From Atlanticothrix silvestris CENA357 (GTDB lineage Bacteria; Cyanobacteriota; Cyanobacteriia; Cyanobacteriales; Nostocaceae), in NCBI RefSeq assembly GCF_016056295.1, contig NZ_JAECZB010000017.1:1-64000 (forward strand): a stretch of 64,000 bases of DNA. Direction: 5' to 3'. The position numbers and the translations under genes were made by a program. Below, piece after piece: positions 37,736-47,291 of the stretch (within the stretch, counting starts at the first letter, position 1; every line of letters begins with the position of its first letter). A model generated the notes under the pieces. It worked only from the letters and a program-made list of their open reading frames with translations. It ran no database searches and had not been told where the DNA came from.

Positions 37736-39163
37736 GTGAGTCATGGATTTGATTACGATTTAGTGATTATAGGCGCTGGTGTAGGCGGACATGGCGCAGC
37801 CCTACACGCCATCAGTTGCGGTCTAAAGACAGCGATTATCGAAGCAGCGGACATGGGGGGAACCTGTGTCAACCGGGGCTGCATTCCATCTAAAGCTTTG
37901 CTGGCAGCATCTGGACGTGTGCGGGAATTGCGTAATGCCCACCACCTCAAATCACTGGGGATTCAAGTCGGCAGTGTGGAGTTTGATCGCCAAGCGATCG
38001 CTAATCACGCTGGCAATTTAGTATCGAAACTTCAAGGTGATTTAACCAATAGCCTCAAACGTCTGGGAGTCGATATTATCAGGGGTTGGGGAAAAATTGC
38101 CGGAACGCAAAAAATCACTGTAGCCGGGGATGGTGGTGAAAAAACAATCACAGCCCAAGATATTATCTTGGCTCCTGGTTCTGTACCCTTTGTACCTCCA
38201 GGCATCGAAGTAGACGGTAAAACTGTCTTTACTAGTGATCAAGGCGTTAAATTAGAGTCTCTCCCCGATTGGGTAGCGATTATCGGTAGTGGTTACATCG
38301 GCTTGGAATTTTCTGATGTTTACTCAGCTTTGGGCTGTGAAATCACGATGATTGAAGCCCTAGATCAGTTAATGCCAGGATTTGACCGCGATATTGCCAA
38401 ACTTGCAGAACGAGTTTTGATTACTCCCCGCGATATTGAAACGAAAGTAGGGATTTACGCCAAAAAAGTCATCCCAGGTTCACCTGTGGTGATTGAATTG
38501 GCAGATTTTAAAACCAAAGAAGATGTTGATGTCATCGAAGTAGATGCTTGCTTAGTGGCTACGGGACGCATCCCCGCAACAAAAAATCTCGGTTTAGAAT
38601 CTGTGGGTGTAGAACCAGACCGACGAAATTTTATCCCAGTTGACGATCGCATGGCAGTGCTGTCAGCAGGTGAAGTTGTGCCTCATTTATGGGCAATTGG
38701 CGACGCAACCGGCAAAATGATGCTGGCTCACGCCGCTTCTGCTCAAGGCATTGTCGCAGTAGAAAATATCGTCGGGCGATCGCGTGTGGTAGACTATCGC
38801 AGCATCCCCGCCGCCGCATTTACCCACCCAGAAGTCAGCTATGTCGGTATGACGGAAACAGCCGCCAAGGAATTAGGCCAAGCCGAGGGCTTTGAAGTCG
38901 CGGTCAGTAAAAGTTACTTCAAAGGTAATTCCAAAGCATTGGCAGAAAATGAATCCGATGGTATGGCAAAGGTTGTATATCGCAAAGACACCGGTGAAGT
39001 TTTGGGTGTGCATATTTTTGGAATGCACGCCGCCGACTTAATTCACGAAGCGTCCGCAGCGATCGCCAGCCGTCAATCTGTCAACACCCTCGCCCATTTG
39101 GTTCACGCCCATCCAACTCTTTCAGAAGTGCTGGACGAAGCCTATAAGCGAGCGATCGCTTAG
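37736..39163 (+). CDS. lpdA: Dihydrolipoamide dehydrogenase (E3)
   Basis: A 475-residue FAD/NAD flavoprotein that reoxidises lipoyl groups of 2-oxo acid dehydrogenases and the glycine cleavage system. It has an FAD motif ([16 protein letters not shown]), a redox-active disulfide ([16 protein letters not shown], Cys44 and Cys49), an NAD motif ([20 protein letters not shown]), and a C-terminal dimerisation domain with the His-Glu pair in [14 protein letters not shown]. It starts with GTG at 37736, the only start giving the standard N-terminus. trpC follows 125 bases later in the same direction. Confidence 0.96.
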   Translation: MSHGFDYDLVIIGAGVGGHGAALHAISCGLKTAIIEAADMGGTCVNRGCIPSKALLAASGRVRELRNAHHLKSLGIQVGSVEFDRQAIANHAGNLVSKLQGDLTNSLKRLGVDIIRGWGKIAGTQKITVAGDGGEKTITAQDIILAPGSVPFVPPGIEVDGKTVFTSDQGVKLESLPDWVAIIGSGYIGLEFSDVYSALGCEITMIEALDQLMPGFDRDIAKLAERVLITPRDIETKVGIYAKKVIPGSPVVIELADFKTKEDVDVIEVDACLVATGRIPATKNLGLESVGVEPDRRNFIPVDDRMAVLSAGEVVPHLWAIGDATGKMMLAHAASAQGIVAVENIVGRSRVVDYRSIPAAAFTHPEVSYVGMTETAAKELGQAEGFEVAVSKSYFKGNSKALAENESDGMAKVVYRKDTGEVLGVHIFGMHAADLIHEASAAIASRQSVNTLAHLVHAHPTLSEVLDEAYKRAIA

Positions 39164-39288
39164 AAGAAGCAGAGGGGCAACAAGAGGGGAAAAGGTTAAA
39201 GGGTAAAGGGATGAAGAAATAAACCCTTTCCCCCTTACCCCTTCTTCCCAATGCCCCATGCCCTATTCCCTATTCCCCATTTTTTAAT

Positions 39289-40200
39289 ATGCAAATTCGC
39301 CGCCGTTCACCGAGTCCAGCTATTAATGTTTCTATCTTGTGTTATCAGACTGCCTTACCTGACGCAGCACCAAATAATATTTTGGAAGAAATAGTCTGGC
39401 ATAAAGAAATAGAAGTTGACCAAATGCGCGAAAAGCGGCCTTTACGGGAATTGCAGAAACAAGCCCTTACCGCACCACCAACGCGTGATTTTGTCGCCGC
39501 TTTACGGCAAGGCAAAACAAATCCAGCATTGATTGCAGAAGTTAAAAAGGCTTCCCCTAGTAAAGGAATTTTACGAGCAGATTTTGATCCAGCAGCGATC
39601 GCTTTATCCTACCAACAAGGTGGTGCTAGTTGTCTTTCTGTGTTGACAGATGTCAAGTTTTTTCAAGGTGGGTTTGATAATTTAGCTAAGGTTCGCGCCA
39701 CCGTAGATTTACCATTACTATGTAAGGATTTTATCATTTATCCTTATCAAATGTACTTGGCTCGGATTCAAGGTGCAGATGCCGTTTTGTTGATTGCGGC
39801 TATTCTTAGCGATCAAGATTTGCAATACTTTATTAAAATTGCTAATGCCCTAAATATGGCAGCTTTGATTGAAGTTCACAGTTTGGTAGAACTTGATCGT
39901 GTACTAGCTTTAGATGGTGTATATTTAGTAGGAATTAATAATCGTAATTTAGAAGATTTTTCGGTTGATTTGCAAACTACTTGCCAACTATTAGCAGCCA
40001 GGAGTACTCAACTACAGGAACGAAATATCCTAGTTGTCAGTGAATCAGGACTACATAGTCCAGATGATTTAAGTGTAGTGAAAAAAGCAGGTGTATCCGC
40101 AGTTTTGATTGGAGAGTCCTTAGTTAAACAACCAAATCCAGAGCTTGCGATCGCTAATCTCTTCTCTAAATCTTCATCTCCAACTACATCCAGTCACTAA
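39289..40200 (+). CDS. trpC: Indole-3-glycerol-phosphate synthase
   Basis: A 303-residue TIM-barrel enzyme of tryptophan synthesis. Visible active-site blocks are [15 protein letters not shown] (catalytic Lys), [53 protein letters not shown] and [13 protein letters not shown]. About 35 N-terminal residues precede the standard [15 protein letters not shown] start, common in cyanobacterial versions. It is the only trp gene in the window, as expected for cyanobacteria, where trp genes are dispersed. Confidence 0.96.
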   Translation: MQIRRRSPSPAINVSILCYQTALPDAAPNNILEEIVWHKEIEVDQMREKRPLRELQKQALTAPPTRDFVAALRQGKTNPALIAEVKKASPSKGILRADFDPAAIALSYQQGGASCLSVLTDVKFFQGGFDNLAKVRATVDLPLLCKDFIIYPYQMYLARIQGADAVLLIAAILSDQDLQYFIKIANALNMAALIEVHSLVELDRVLALDGVYLVGINNRNLEDFSVDLQTTCQLLAARSTQLQERNILVVSESGLHSPDDLSVVKKAGVSAVLIGESLVKQPNPELAIANLFSKSSSPTTSSH

Positions 40201-40292
40201 CTAAATACGTGTTTCTTGTGTAACAATTTTATTGATAAGAGACAAATCTTTTCTAATACAAAATCCCACATTTGAAATCTTCAATCAACTAC

Positions 40293-40544
40293 ATGGAGCA
40301 AATCCCTTTACCTTCACCTGTCCACTACGAACTTATACTTCAACTTTTAGAAAGACAAACTATGTCAGCTGTCAGTCAAAATCCTGATTTGCGACGACAA
40401 GTCAACCAGCTAATTATTACCCTCCGAAAAGCGGCAGTACAACAAAAGCAACTAGAAGAAATTTGTCAATTTTCTTCTGTAATGGTAGATCATCGTTGGT
40501 CAATCAATCACCATAATGCTAATCAAGTTGTTACGCCTGATTAA
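40293..40544 (+). CDS. Cyanobacterial conserved protein (DUF5340-like)
   Basis: An 83-residue soluble helical protein from ATG 40293 (MEQIPLPSPVHYELILQLLE). The frame is open back to a TTG at 40272, but the ATG fits the family start I recall. The core is ERQTMSAVSQNPDLRRQVNQ then LRKAAVQQKQLEEICQ. I associate it with the small cyanobacteria-specific family DUF5340, which has no known function. It lies 92 bases after trpC on the same strand. Confidence 0.75.
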   Translation: MEQIPLPSPVHYELILQLLERQTMSAVSQNPDLRRQVNQLIITLRKAAVQQKQLEEICQFSSVMVDHRWSINHHNANQVVTPD

Positions 40545-41101
40545 CTTAGTTAAGTTAATGTTTAAATCTATTTTGTAACACTTTTATTAAGTGCGTTTAT
40601 ATCTCAAAGGTAATTTTATATACATAGTAGCAGTGAGCATTAGCAGCTAAAGCAAGGTAGGTTAAGCTCATCTCTCTCAAAGTCGCGCAGGGGAAATTCC
40701 CCATGCCATGTTTCCCCAAGTCGGCGAGTAAACTTACTCGCCGACTTTTGTAATGAAATAAAATTGGAGAACTCATTGTATCTGTGCCCCAATTTGTGAG
40801 ATTCTAAATAATCGCTGCTACAAAACTTAAGACAAACTAGACAAAAATTACAGATGTCTACTATCCGCGAACTACTGCCAGTTCGCTACTCTACTAAATA
40901 GATACCCTTGGGTATTTATGTGTCTGGAGCGATCGCCTGAAAAACGAATTTTAGATTTAGCCTGAGTCTCAAAAAACTGCCAGAGTCAAGCTAACCTACA
41001 AAATGACACAACAATAATTGGTGACAAGCTTAACTGTTATGCAGGTGAATATCTAAAATTCATCATTTCCTTTAACTTTTATTTGACTTTAGGACACAAA
41101 T
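40545..41101. other. Intergenic region with a hairpin-rich segment
   Basis: A 557-base gap before the aminotransferase gene. Positions about 40630-40752 hold stacked hairpins, listed as a candidate ncRNA. The rest (40760-41101) contains an A/T-rich upstream region of the aminotransferase gene with one HIP1 octamer near 40929. Confidence 0.45.
40630..40752 (+). ncRNA. Candidate small RNA ending in a strong terminator
   Basis: Two stacked hairpins occur in a gene-free stretch: ggggaaattcccc (about 40690-40702), then a perfect 14-bp stem aagtcggcgagtaa (40718-40731) / ttactcgccgactt (40734-40747) followed by TTTG. The second is the strongest terminator in the window, yet it lies about 175 bases beyond the nearest upstream gene, which suggests its own transcript. 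It matches no RNA family I recognise. The start position is a guess. Confidence 0.4.
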
Positions 41102-42256
41102 ATGAATAATAAGCTGATGCTGATGATTCCTGGGCCAACGCCGGTACCGGAAGCAGCCTTACTGGCGTTAGCCAAACATCCAATTGGACACCGCACCAGT
41201 GAATTTAGCAACATATTGGCGGAGGTAACAGAAAACCTCAAATGGTTACATCAGACTCAAAGCGATGTACTAATGCTGAATGTCAGTGGTACGGGTGCGG
41301 CAGAGGCTGGAATAATTAATTTTCTCTCATCTGGCGATCGCATTTTAGTTGGCTCTAACGGTAAGTTTGGCGAACGCTGGGTAGAAGTTGGTCAAGCATA
41401 CGGTTTAAATGTAGAAGCAATTACTGCTGAATGGGGTAAACCTTTAGATCCGGCGTTGTTTGCAGAAAAACTCCAAGCCGATACCGAAAAGCAAATCAAA
41501 GCCGTCATTATTACCCATAGTGAAACTTCAACGGGTGTGTTGAATGACTTAGAAACCATTAACAGCCACGTCAAGGAACATGGTGAAGCCTTGATTATTG
41601 TTGATGCTGTCACTAGCTTGGGTGCATTTAATTTACCAGTAGATGCTTGGGGTTTGGATGTAGTCGCCTCTGGTTCCCAAAAAGGCTACATGATTCCTCC
41701 TGGCTTGGGGTTTGTTAGTGTCAGTCCTAAAGCTTGGGAAGCTTACAAAACTGCGAAATTACCGAAGTATTATTTAGATTTAGGTAAATATCGTAAATCT
41801 ACAGCGAAAAACACTACTCCTTTCACGCCTCCGGTAAACTTGATCATGGCGCTACATGCGACGTTGCGGATGATGAAAGAAGAAGGCCTAGAATCAATAT
41901 TTGCTCGACATGAACGGTTAAAAAATGCCACACGCGCTGCCATTAAAGGGTTAAATTTACCTTTGTTAGGAGCCGATAGTTGTGCAAGTCCGGCAATTAC
42001 GGCTGTAGCACCACAAGGTGTTGAAGCAGATAAAATTCGCTCGTTGATGAAAAAACGCTTCGATATTGCTTTAGCAGGTGGTCAAGACCATCTTTCTAAT
42101 AAAATTTTCCGTATTGGTCACTTGGGCTTTGTGAGCGATCGCGATATTCTTAGCTGCATAGCATCCCTGGAAGTTGCCTTATCTGAACTCGGCTACGAAA
42201 ATTTTACTCCGGGAGCTGGTGTAGCGGCAGCAGCTAGAGTATTTAGCCAATCATGA
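41102..42256 (+). CDS. Class V aminotransferase (alanine-glyoxylate / serine-pyruvate type)
   Basis: A 384-residue PLP enzyme. The start LMLMIPGPTPVPEAALLAL and IGHRTSEFS are typical. The PLP lysine is K194 in VASGSQKGYMIPPGLGFVS, and the acidic partner lies in IIVDAVTSLGAF. Family members act in photorespiratory glyoxylate metabolism. Old cyanobacterial annotation calls the same protein the small subunit of a soluble hydrogenase, which I consider a misnomer. A clear terminator follows at 42293-42325. Confidence 0.92.
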   Translation: MNNKLMLMIPGPTPVPEAALLALAKHPIGHRTSEFSNILAEVTENLKWLHQTQSDVLMLNVSGTGAAEAGIINFLSSGDRILVGSNGKFGERWVEVGQAYGLNVEAITAEWGKPLDPALFAEKLQADTEKQIKAVIITHSETSTGVLNDLETINSHVKEHGEALIIVDAVTSLGAFNLPVDAWGLDVVASGSQKGYMIPPGLGFVSVSPKAWEAYKTAKLPKYYLDLGKYRKSTAKNTTPFTPPVNLIMALHATLRMMKEEGLESIFARHERLKNATRAAIKGLNLPLLGADSCASPAITAVAPQGVEADKIRSLMKKRFDIALAGGQDHLSNKIFRIGHLGFVSDRDILSCIASLEVALSELGYENFTPGAGVAAAARVFSQS

Positions 42257-42292
42257 GTCTTAAATAGAAAGAATAATACTCAGTATTAAATC

Positions 42293-42325
42293 AAAAGAGC
42301 GATTTTTCAATTCGCTCTTTTTTTT
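42293..42325 (+). terminator. Intrinsic terminator of the aminotransferase gene
   Basis: Stem aaaagagcga (42293-42302) / tcgctctttt (42312-42321) with a 9-base loop and an eight-T run, 37 bases past the stop codon. Confidence 0.88.
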
Positions 42326-42436
42326 ATATTTAAAATTGAGTAACAAGGGTAAAAGTCTATTTTCCTATCTATCGGCCTTGGCACAAAGCCCAGTGGGTAT
42401 GACATACCTTAATTCTCCTGTATGAACTACTCATAC

Positions 42437-42679
42437 CTAAGCTGTCTCCAACCAATCATAAATTTGTTCCAACTGTTCTAAAGTAATCAACCCATACTGC
42501 CAAAGAATCATCGGTAAAGGGCCGGGGTCTTGCTCACGGTGTCGCATTGCAACCGCAAGTGACGCAGCGGAAATTGACAAATCTTCCTGTAAAAAATGTA
42601 TTAGTCGAGAATAAGTTGATGGTGACACTTTTAACTCACCTCCTTGTCTAGTGTGTATTGTCATATATCGATTTACCAT
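42437..42679 (-). CDS. Cyanobacterial DUF2949-type protein
   Basis: An 80-residue protein, possibly starting at the second Met (MTIHTRQGGELKVSPSTYSR). The C-terminal half (DPGPLPMILWQYGLITLEQLEQIYDWLE) is a helical motif that I associate with the cyanobacterial family DUF2949. No catalytic residues or membrane segments are present. It is convergent with the aminotransferase, with the terminator between them. Confidence 0.7.
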   Translation of the reverse strand: MVNRYMTIHTRQGGELKVSPSTYSRLIHFLQEDLSISAASLAVAMRHREQDPGPLPMILWQYGLITLEQLEQIYDWLETA

Positions 42680-42714
42680 TGTTCAGTAACCCGCAGCTAA
42701 TATTTCATTTGTGA

Positions 42715-43035
42715 CTATACGATTACCGGATAAATACTCGACAAATTGTCTGAATATTCCGGAAACAAAGCATTTTTATGTAAAAACTCGGAAATATCAC
42801 CTTTAGCAACACTTGTTTGCTGAATTTTCAAGCTGCTAGCTACCCAGGTCAAATTGGCTTCATCTTTGTTTGCTTTAGTGCTTAATTTAATTACACTTGT
42901 GGTAACAAAGATTCCATAGCCTATACTCCCCTATAAGCGACTATTTACACGTACTGCCAAAGGAATATTTTCTGAGACTAAACCATTGAGATGTGATTCT
43001 ACCTTGGAAATAGTAGTCTTTCCTAGTTTTGACAT
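42715..43035 (-). pseudogene. Unknown gene interrupted by an in-frame TAG
   Basis: From ATG 43035 the frame reads MSKLGKTTISKVESHLNGLV, then SENIPLAVRVNSRL, TAG (42931-42933, codon 35), then GSIGYGIFVTTSVIKLSTKA and on to TAG at 42715. Ignoring the one stop, the product is 106 codons with protein-like composition throughout. No family was recognised. The region would otherwise be a 490-base empty gap. It is either a recent point-mutation pseudogene or a read-through gene. Confidence 0.5.
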
Positions 43036-43172
43036 GATATTAAATAGTAGCCTCACAATTTCCTTTTTTACAGATACTTGATGCTTTTTTTACACAAACA
43101 TTATGAATCAAATTTTATCGATTCTTACAGGGGAAACTACCTAAATGCTTATCTCCGCAAAGCCACGGATTC

Positions 43173-43679
43173 TTAAAATTCAATTTTGACGCGATCGCCC
43201 TGCTGTAAATTTAATTCAGCGGCTCGTCCAGATCGCAGTTCAATTACCGTATCAACGGGTACATTAGGCCCATAAGTGGGGCAAGGCTCTTTAGTACAAG
43301 AAGGTGCAGAAGTTTCTACATACTTTACCACTCCGTTTTGTAAAAATACCATATCCAGAGGCACTGGGACATTTTTCATCCAAAATCTGACTGGTTGTGC
43401 AGAAGGAAACTGAAATAGCATCCCCCGATTATCGGGTAAAGCTGGCCGATACATTAATCCTTTTTCCTGCTGTTCTTGAGTCTTTGCCACTTCTAACTCA
43501 ATTGTTGTGCCATTAGGAATAATGGCTTTTGCCGAAATTGGTAGTGTTTGTCCTGCGGGTGCTACTGTTTGACTGGTAGCGCTTGGAGTTGGTGTCGGAG
43601 ATTTAGCTGTTGTCTGCATCGAACAACCCATAAGCAAAATACCCAGTAGCATCGGAAGTAAACTTAGCCAACGCATCAT
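43173..43679 (-). CDS. DUF192 lipoprotein
   Basis: A 168-residue protein with a lipoprotein signal (SLLPMLLGILLMGCSM, Cys19), a Pro/Thr/Ser-rich linker of about 35 residues, and one DUF192 domain: LEVAKTQEQQEKGLMYRPAL, RGMLFQFPSAQPVRFWMKNV, PLDMVFLQNG and VIELRSGRAAEL. DUF192 is a small beta-barrel of unknown function, common in cyanobacterial and archaeal envelopes. It lies downstream of the nblR-type gene but is separated from it by a terminator. Confidence 0.9.
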   Translation of the reverse strand: MMRWLSLLPMLLGILLMGCSMQTTAKSPTPTPSATSQTVAPAGQTLPISAKAIIPNGTTIELEVAKTQEQQEKGLMYRPALPDNRGMLFQFPSAQPVRFWMKNVPVPLDMVFLQNGVVKYVETSAPSCTKEPCPTYGPNVPVDTVIELRSGRAAELNLQQGDRVKIEF

Positions 43680-43822
43680 AACAATTTTGAATTTTGTAAT
43701 TTAGACTTCGATTTTACAGAATTTAAGCCAGAAAGCCCACGATTTATAGTTGTTTTCTTGGTGAAGTTGGCAAATATGGGCAAGTAATTCTACAGTGAAA
43801 AGAATGAATAGAGAAAATTAAA

Positions 43823-43849
43823 ACTCCCACCCTTTACAGGAGTGGGAGT
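43823..43849 (-). terminator. Terminator of the NblR-type gene
   Basis: Stem actcccac (43823-43830) / gtgggagt (43842-43849). On the minus strand it is followed by tttaatttt and lies about 45 bases past the regulator's stop codon. Confidence 0.7.
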
Positions 43850-43894
43850 CTGGAATTTTGTTGTGTAGCTTTTGCTGCTCCTGTCATTGGCTTT

Positions 43895-44581
43895 TTAAGA
43901 TTCTCTTAAAACGTAGCCTACACCCCGAACCGTTTGAATGAGACGCTTTTGTCCTTCATCTTCAATTTTTAGACGTAAGTAGCGAATATATACTTCAATT
44001 ACATTAGATTCACCCATAAAGTCGTAACCCCAGACATTTTCTAAGATTTGTTCGCGAGTTAAAACTTCACGAGGATGTTCCATTAAAAACTTTAATAGTT
44101 CAAATTCTTTCATTGTTAAGTCAATTGCCCTACCGTTATGTATGGCACGGCGAGTTGCTAAATCTAAAATTAGTTCTCCAAAGCGCAACTGCTCGGTTGT
44201 TTCGACTTCAGGTTTTAAATACAGACGAATTAACTTTAAAAAGTCTTCAGGACGGTATGGCTTGAGGATGTAATCATCAGCTCCAGCTTCCAGACAAGCC
44301 ACACGATCATCAATGGTATCTCTGGCCATTAAAACCAGCACAGGCGATCGCATACCAGCACTTCTGAGATTTTTACATAACGAAAGTCCTGATTCCCCTG
44401 CAAGCATTCGGTCTAAAACAATTAAAGCAGGTTGGCGATCGCGGCAGTGTTGTAAACCGCTGGCTGCGTCATGAGCCAAAATTGCATCATAACCAGCTTC
44501 TTGCAAATCAAAAGAAAGCTGATTTGCAAGGCTATCATCGGTTTCAATCACCAAAACACAAGGACTGTGAGCAAGTGTCAT
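43895..44581 (-). CDS. nblR: OmpR-family response regulator, NblR-like
   Basis: A 228-residue protein with receiver domain 1-122 and winged helix about 130-228 (ELILDLATRRAIHNGRAIDL, TMKEFELLKFLMEHP, SNVIEVYIRYLRLKIED, RGVGYVL). The acidic pocket is ETDD and the phospho-acceptor Asp57 lies in IVLDRML. Lys107 (LKPY) is present, but the switch Thr/Ser is replaced by Met85 (VLVLMARD). That non-canonical receiver and the overall match to remembered NblR sequences support the call. NblR promotes phycobilisome breakdown under nutrient stress. RpaB-like paralogues are the alternative. Confidence 0.8.
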   Translation of the reverse strand: MTLAHSPCVLVIETDDSLANQLSFDLQEAGYDAILAHDAASGLQHCRDRQPALIVLDRMLAGESGLSLCKNLRSAGMRSPVLVLMARDTIDDRVACLEAGADDYILKPYRPEDFLKLIRLYLKPEVETTEQLRFGELILDLATRRAIHNGRAIDLTMKEFELLKFLMEHPREVLTREQILENVWGYDFMGESNVIEVYIRYLRLKIEDEGQKRLIQTVRGVGYVLRES

Positions 44582-45137
44582 AAAAATTTGGGATATTGGA
44601 TTTTGGATAGTGCAGACGTTTCAGAATCATTCTGGACATCGGCTAGAAATGTAATTGCGAGTTTTGGTCGATGGATAAATCCTAAGCTAATATGCTGCCT
44701 CAAATTTCTTTTAGCAGGTTTATGTCTCAACCATCAAATTCTCAAATGCAATTTTAATCACTAATTCCAAATTCTATTCCTATACCAGTAATCTGGAAGG
44801 AAATTGCCCAATTGGGAAGACAAAGCATTAGCTCACAATTGTTCCAATGTGAGTCGAGTGACAAATTCTATGCATCAGACGATTAATAAGGCTAATTGTT
44901 TCTGTTGCGATCGCACACGCTACACGCTATTCACTTCACCCTTTACCTGCGTCATGCGCCGTAACTAACCATCCGTTGGCTAACCAAAAATTAACATTAG
45001 ACAGTTACATCCAAGCGAAACACCTACTTGTCACCCTAACTGGCGAGTCAAAAGAAATGATTGAACCAACACTGTAGGGTGTTAACTTTGTAACATTTTA
45101 GGTGTTCAAAATTCATGCAAAATATATGCTGGTATTT
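44582..45137. other. Intergenic region between the NblR-type gene and the integrase stub
   Basis: A 556-base gap with no gene. It includes the NblR-type promoter region, the small palindrome cccaattggg near 44807, and otherwise featureless AT-rich sequence. Confidence 0.4.
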
Positions 45138-45227
45138 CTAATCAAGGGGACTACGCACAGCCTTACCGCCCCGATTCAAAACATGGGTATAAATCATCGT
45201 GGTTTTTACATCTTTGTGTCCGAGTAA
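45138..45227 (-). pseudogene. Tyrosine recombinase, C-terminal stub
   Basis: Thirty codons survive: LLGHKDVKTTMIYTHVLNRG then GKAVRSPLD and stop. This is the final block of a phage/integron-type tyrosine recombinase, with LGH and the nucleophile Tyr in MIYTHVL. The codon just upstream is an in-frame TAA, and no other part of the enzyme is nearby. It marks a past site-specific integration beside the palindrome and the two-gene cassette. Confidence 0.8.
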
Positions 45228-45233
45228 TTAAAG

Positions 45234-45258
45234 ATTATACGGAAAGTTTCCGTATAAT
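45234..45258. repeat. Perfect 12-bp inverted repeat
   Basis: attatacggaaa (45234-45245), one spacer base, tttccgtataat (45247-45258). It lies 7 bases from the recombinase stub and 220 bases upstream of the two-gene cassette. It could be an operator for a dimeric regulator or a recombination or element end. Confidence 0.65.
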
Positions 45259-45480
45259 AAATAGTTATGCTGCTTAGTCCCTGGTAGAGACGTAATTGAA
45301 AGTTTGTTGGCGAGTTGTTATGCTCAAGCAACGGAAGGTTTATAGTTATGACATAGTTGAGAGATTCTTAATTAATAAGCTGAAGTATTCGTTTACTGAA
45401 ACATAGAGAGTTAGGGTGCAAAGAATACTTTCAAAGGTTCAGATATTACTAATTACATCTTCACTACTTTGGAAATCATC

Positions 45481-47286
45481 ATGGAAGTCTTCGGTCATCT
45501 TTACATCCCATTGAAGTATCAACATGAAGGGAAATTGAAAACGACAATCTTTCGTGATGAGTTCTGTTTCGTTGACGGGAAATTATTTACTGCTCACTAT
45601 GCTGGGTTAAAGGTTCCTAGCCCAGCAGTTGCTTCCTTGAAGTCTATACGCAAGTTAAGTGATAACAACATTGAAAAAGCATTAGAAATTCTCAAATTTC
45701 CATCAGCTCTTGCTCAATTAAATTCAGATGTTTGGAAGCAGTTCGATAGACAGTTTAGGGAGCGTAAAAAAATATACAATTATTGGCCTACAAGTTTTTC
45801 GTCCATACAGGAAGACTTTGATAAGCCCTTTGAGAATTATTCTCAAACAAGTGATAGCGAACTTGTTGACACAAAACGTTTTACCCAAAGAATTGCTTTA
45901 AGAACGTCAGAAAACCATGAGCAAAATCAGAGAATTGTCCGGGAAGCTAAGGAATTTTTGCGAATTTTTAGGGTTGCTTTCAGTGAAGATTTATTTCGCT
46001 TAGAGGAGTATCTGAATCTTGTTAAAGAAAATAAAAGATTTCGTTTAGAAATCAACTTAGCCTCTCCCGTTTCTCTTAAACAGGCTTGTGAAAGGGAGCT
46101 GTTTCAGTTACGTGATCTTGAGGAAAATCATAATGGTGACGGGGGACATATCCTTAGCAATTTGGATAGCCTTTACGATGCCCAGGCAAAAGAAAAATAC
46201 CTTGACGATGCTTCAGCTAATTTTGCTCGTGCTCTTGTCGATAGTATGTGTGCAATAAAAGCTATGCAAGTTTTCTTTAGAAGACGGGAGCATGAAGAAC
46301 TTCAATCACAGTTAGCATTTAATTTATTTGAAAAAGCACCAACTTTTAGAGGTAATATTACAGATAGGGAAATTGCCTATGTAACTACACCTTGCTGGCA
46401 ACCCGGAATGCTTGGAAACCTTCACGTTCATAGGTTACAAGCAAATAACAAATCTTACTGGCATAAGGTAAAGAGAAGATTAGAAGAAGAAATAAGAACC
46501 ATGAACTCTGTAGAAATTGATCTTTCTGAGGCTCTCTTTAAATTGGAAAAAGAAGCTATTGAAGCTATAAAAATAGCGGATAGAAGATCTAGCGCTACAA
46601 AACAAGATGTAGACAATTTAAAGAGAAACATTCAGGCTATTGCAACAGCAAATTCTAGTTCTGACGAAAGTATAAAAGATACCTTTGAAAGGATTAAAGA
46701 ACTGCGTTCACAGGCAAGGAAACAGTTTGAGCAATTATTTCCAAGGTTTGACGAGGAATTATCTAAAATACTTATATTCTCATCGAATCCCAAAGAGATT
46801 GAGAAAATTTCAAAGGAAAAACCTGTTGACTCACTTTCACAAATATTTGATAAATTAGAGGAAGTCATTGTTGCTATCCAAGCTATGCCAAATCAACCAA
46901 AATACAACTTTCCAAACGCTCAAAATGTTAAAATTATCGAGCAAGCTAAGACTTATATTGAGCAGGTTGGGACATACATCGAGGATAGCAAAGCAACAGA
47001 TCCAGATCTTAAGTTGGCTTTGGATGACTTAAAGCAAGTGATTGTCGATTTACAACAGAAACACCCACAAGCCACAGAGGAACAGGCTACTGCTGTCATT
47101 GAAGCAGAATTTGAAGAAATCAAACGTGTGCAGCCTCATCGCTGGCAAAAGCTCTTAAGTCTCAAGCGTTTATGGCATGGCTTGAAACAAGGCTCTTTCA
47201 AAGTTAGTGAGCACTTTGCTGAGGAAACACCTTGGGGTAAAGGAGTAATTGGATTCCTTGAGGGTGTCATGGATGAAGTGGAGTAA
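45481..47286 (+). CDS. Large helical protein of unknown function, first gene of a two-gene cassette
   Basis: About 601 residues from ATG 45481 (an in-frame TTG at 45469 would add four). There is no signal or membrane segment. Residues 1-110 are mixed alpha/beta (HLYIPLKYQHEGKLKTT...). Residues about 330-440 are strongly coiled-coil (KRRLEEEIRTMNSVEIDLSE...). The last 80 residues (KHPQATEEQATAVIEAEFEE, HRWQKLLSLKRLWHGLKQGS, ETPWGKGVIGFLEGV) match a C-terminal module that I recall from the ends of many cyanobacterial multidomain proteins, including pentapeptide and signalling proteins. The next gene starts 5 bases after its stop. A role in a conflict or stress system is inferred. Confidence 0.75.
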   Translation: MEVFGHLYIPLKYQHEGKLKTTIFRDEFCFVDGKLFTAHYAGLKVPSPAVASLKSIRKLSDNNIEKALEILKFPSALAQLNSDVWKQFDRQFRERKKIYNYWPTSFSSIQEDFDKPFENYSQTSDSELVDTKRFTQRIALRTSENHEQNQRIVREAKEFLRIFRVAFSEDLFRLEEYLNLVKENKRFRLEINLASPVSLKQACERELFQLRDLEENHNGDGGHILSNLDSLYDAQAKEKYLDDASANFARALVDSMCAIKAMQVFFRRREHEELQSQLAFNLFEKAPTFRGNITDREIAYVTTPCWQPGMLGNLHVHRLQANNKSYWHKVKRRLEEEIRTMNSVEIDLSEALFKLEKEAIEAIKIADRRSSATKQDVDNLKRNIQAIATANSSSDESIKDTFERIKELRSQARKQFEQLFPRFDEELSKILIFSSNPKEIEKISKEKPVDSLSQIFDKLEEVIVAIQAMPNQPKYNFPNAQNVKIIEQAKTYIEQVGTYIEDSKATDPDLKLALDDLKQVIVDLQQKHPQATEEQATAVIEAEFEEIKRVQPHRWQKLLSLKRLWHGLKQGSFKVSEHFAEETPWGKGVIGFLEGVMDEVE

Positions 47287-47291
47287 TTGCG

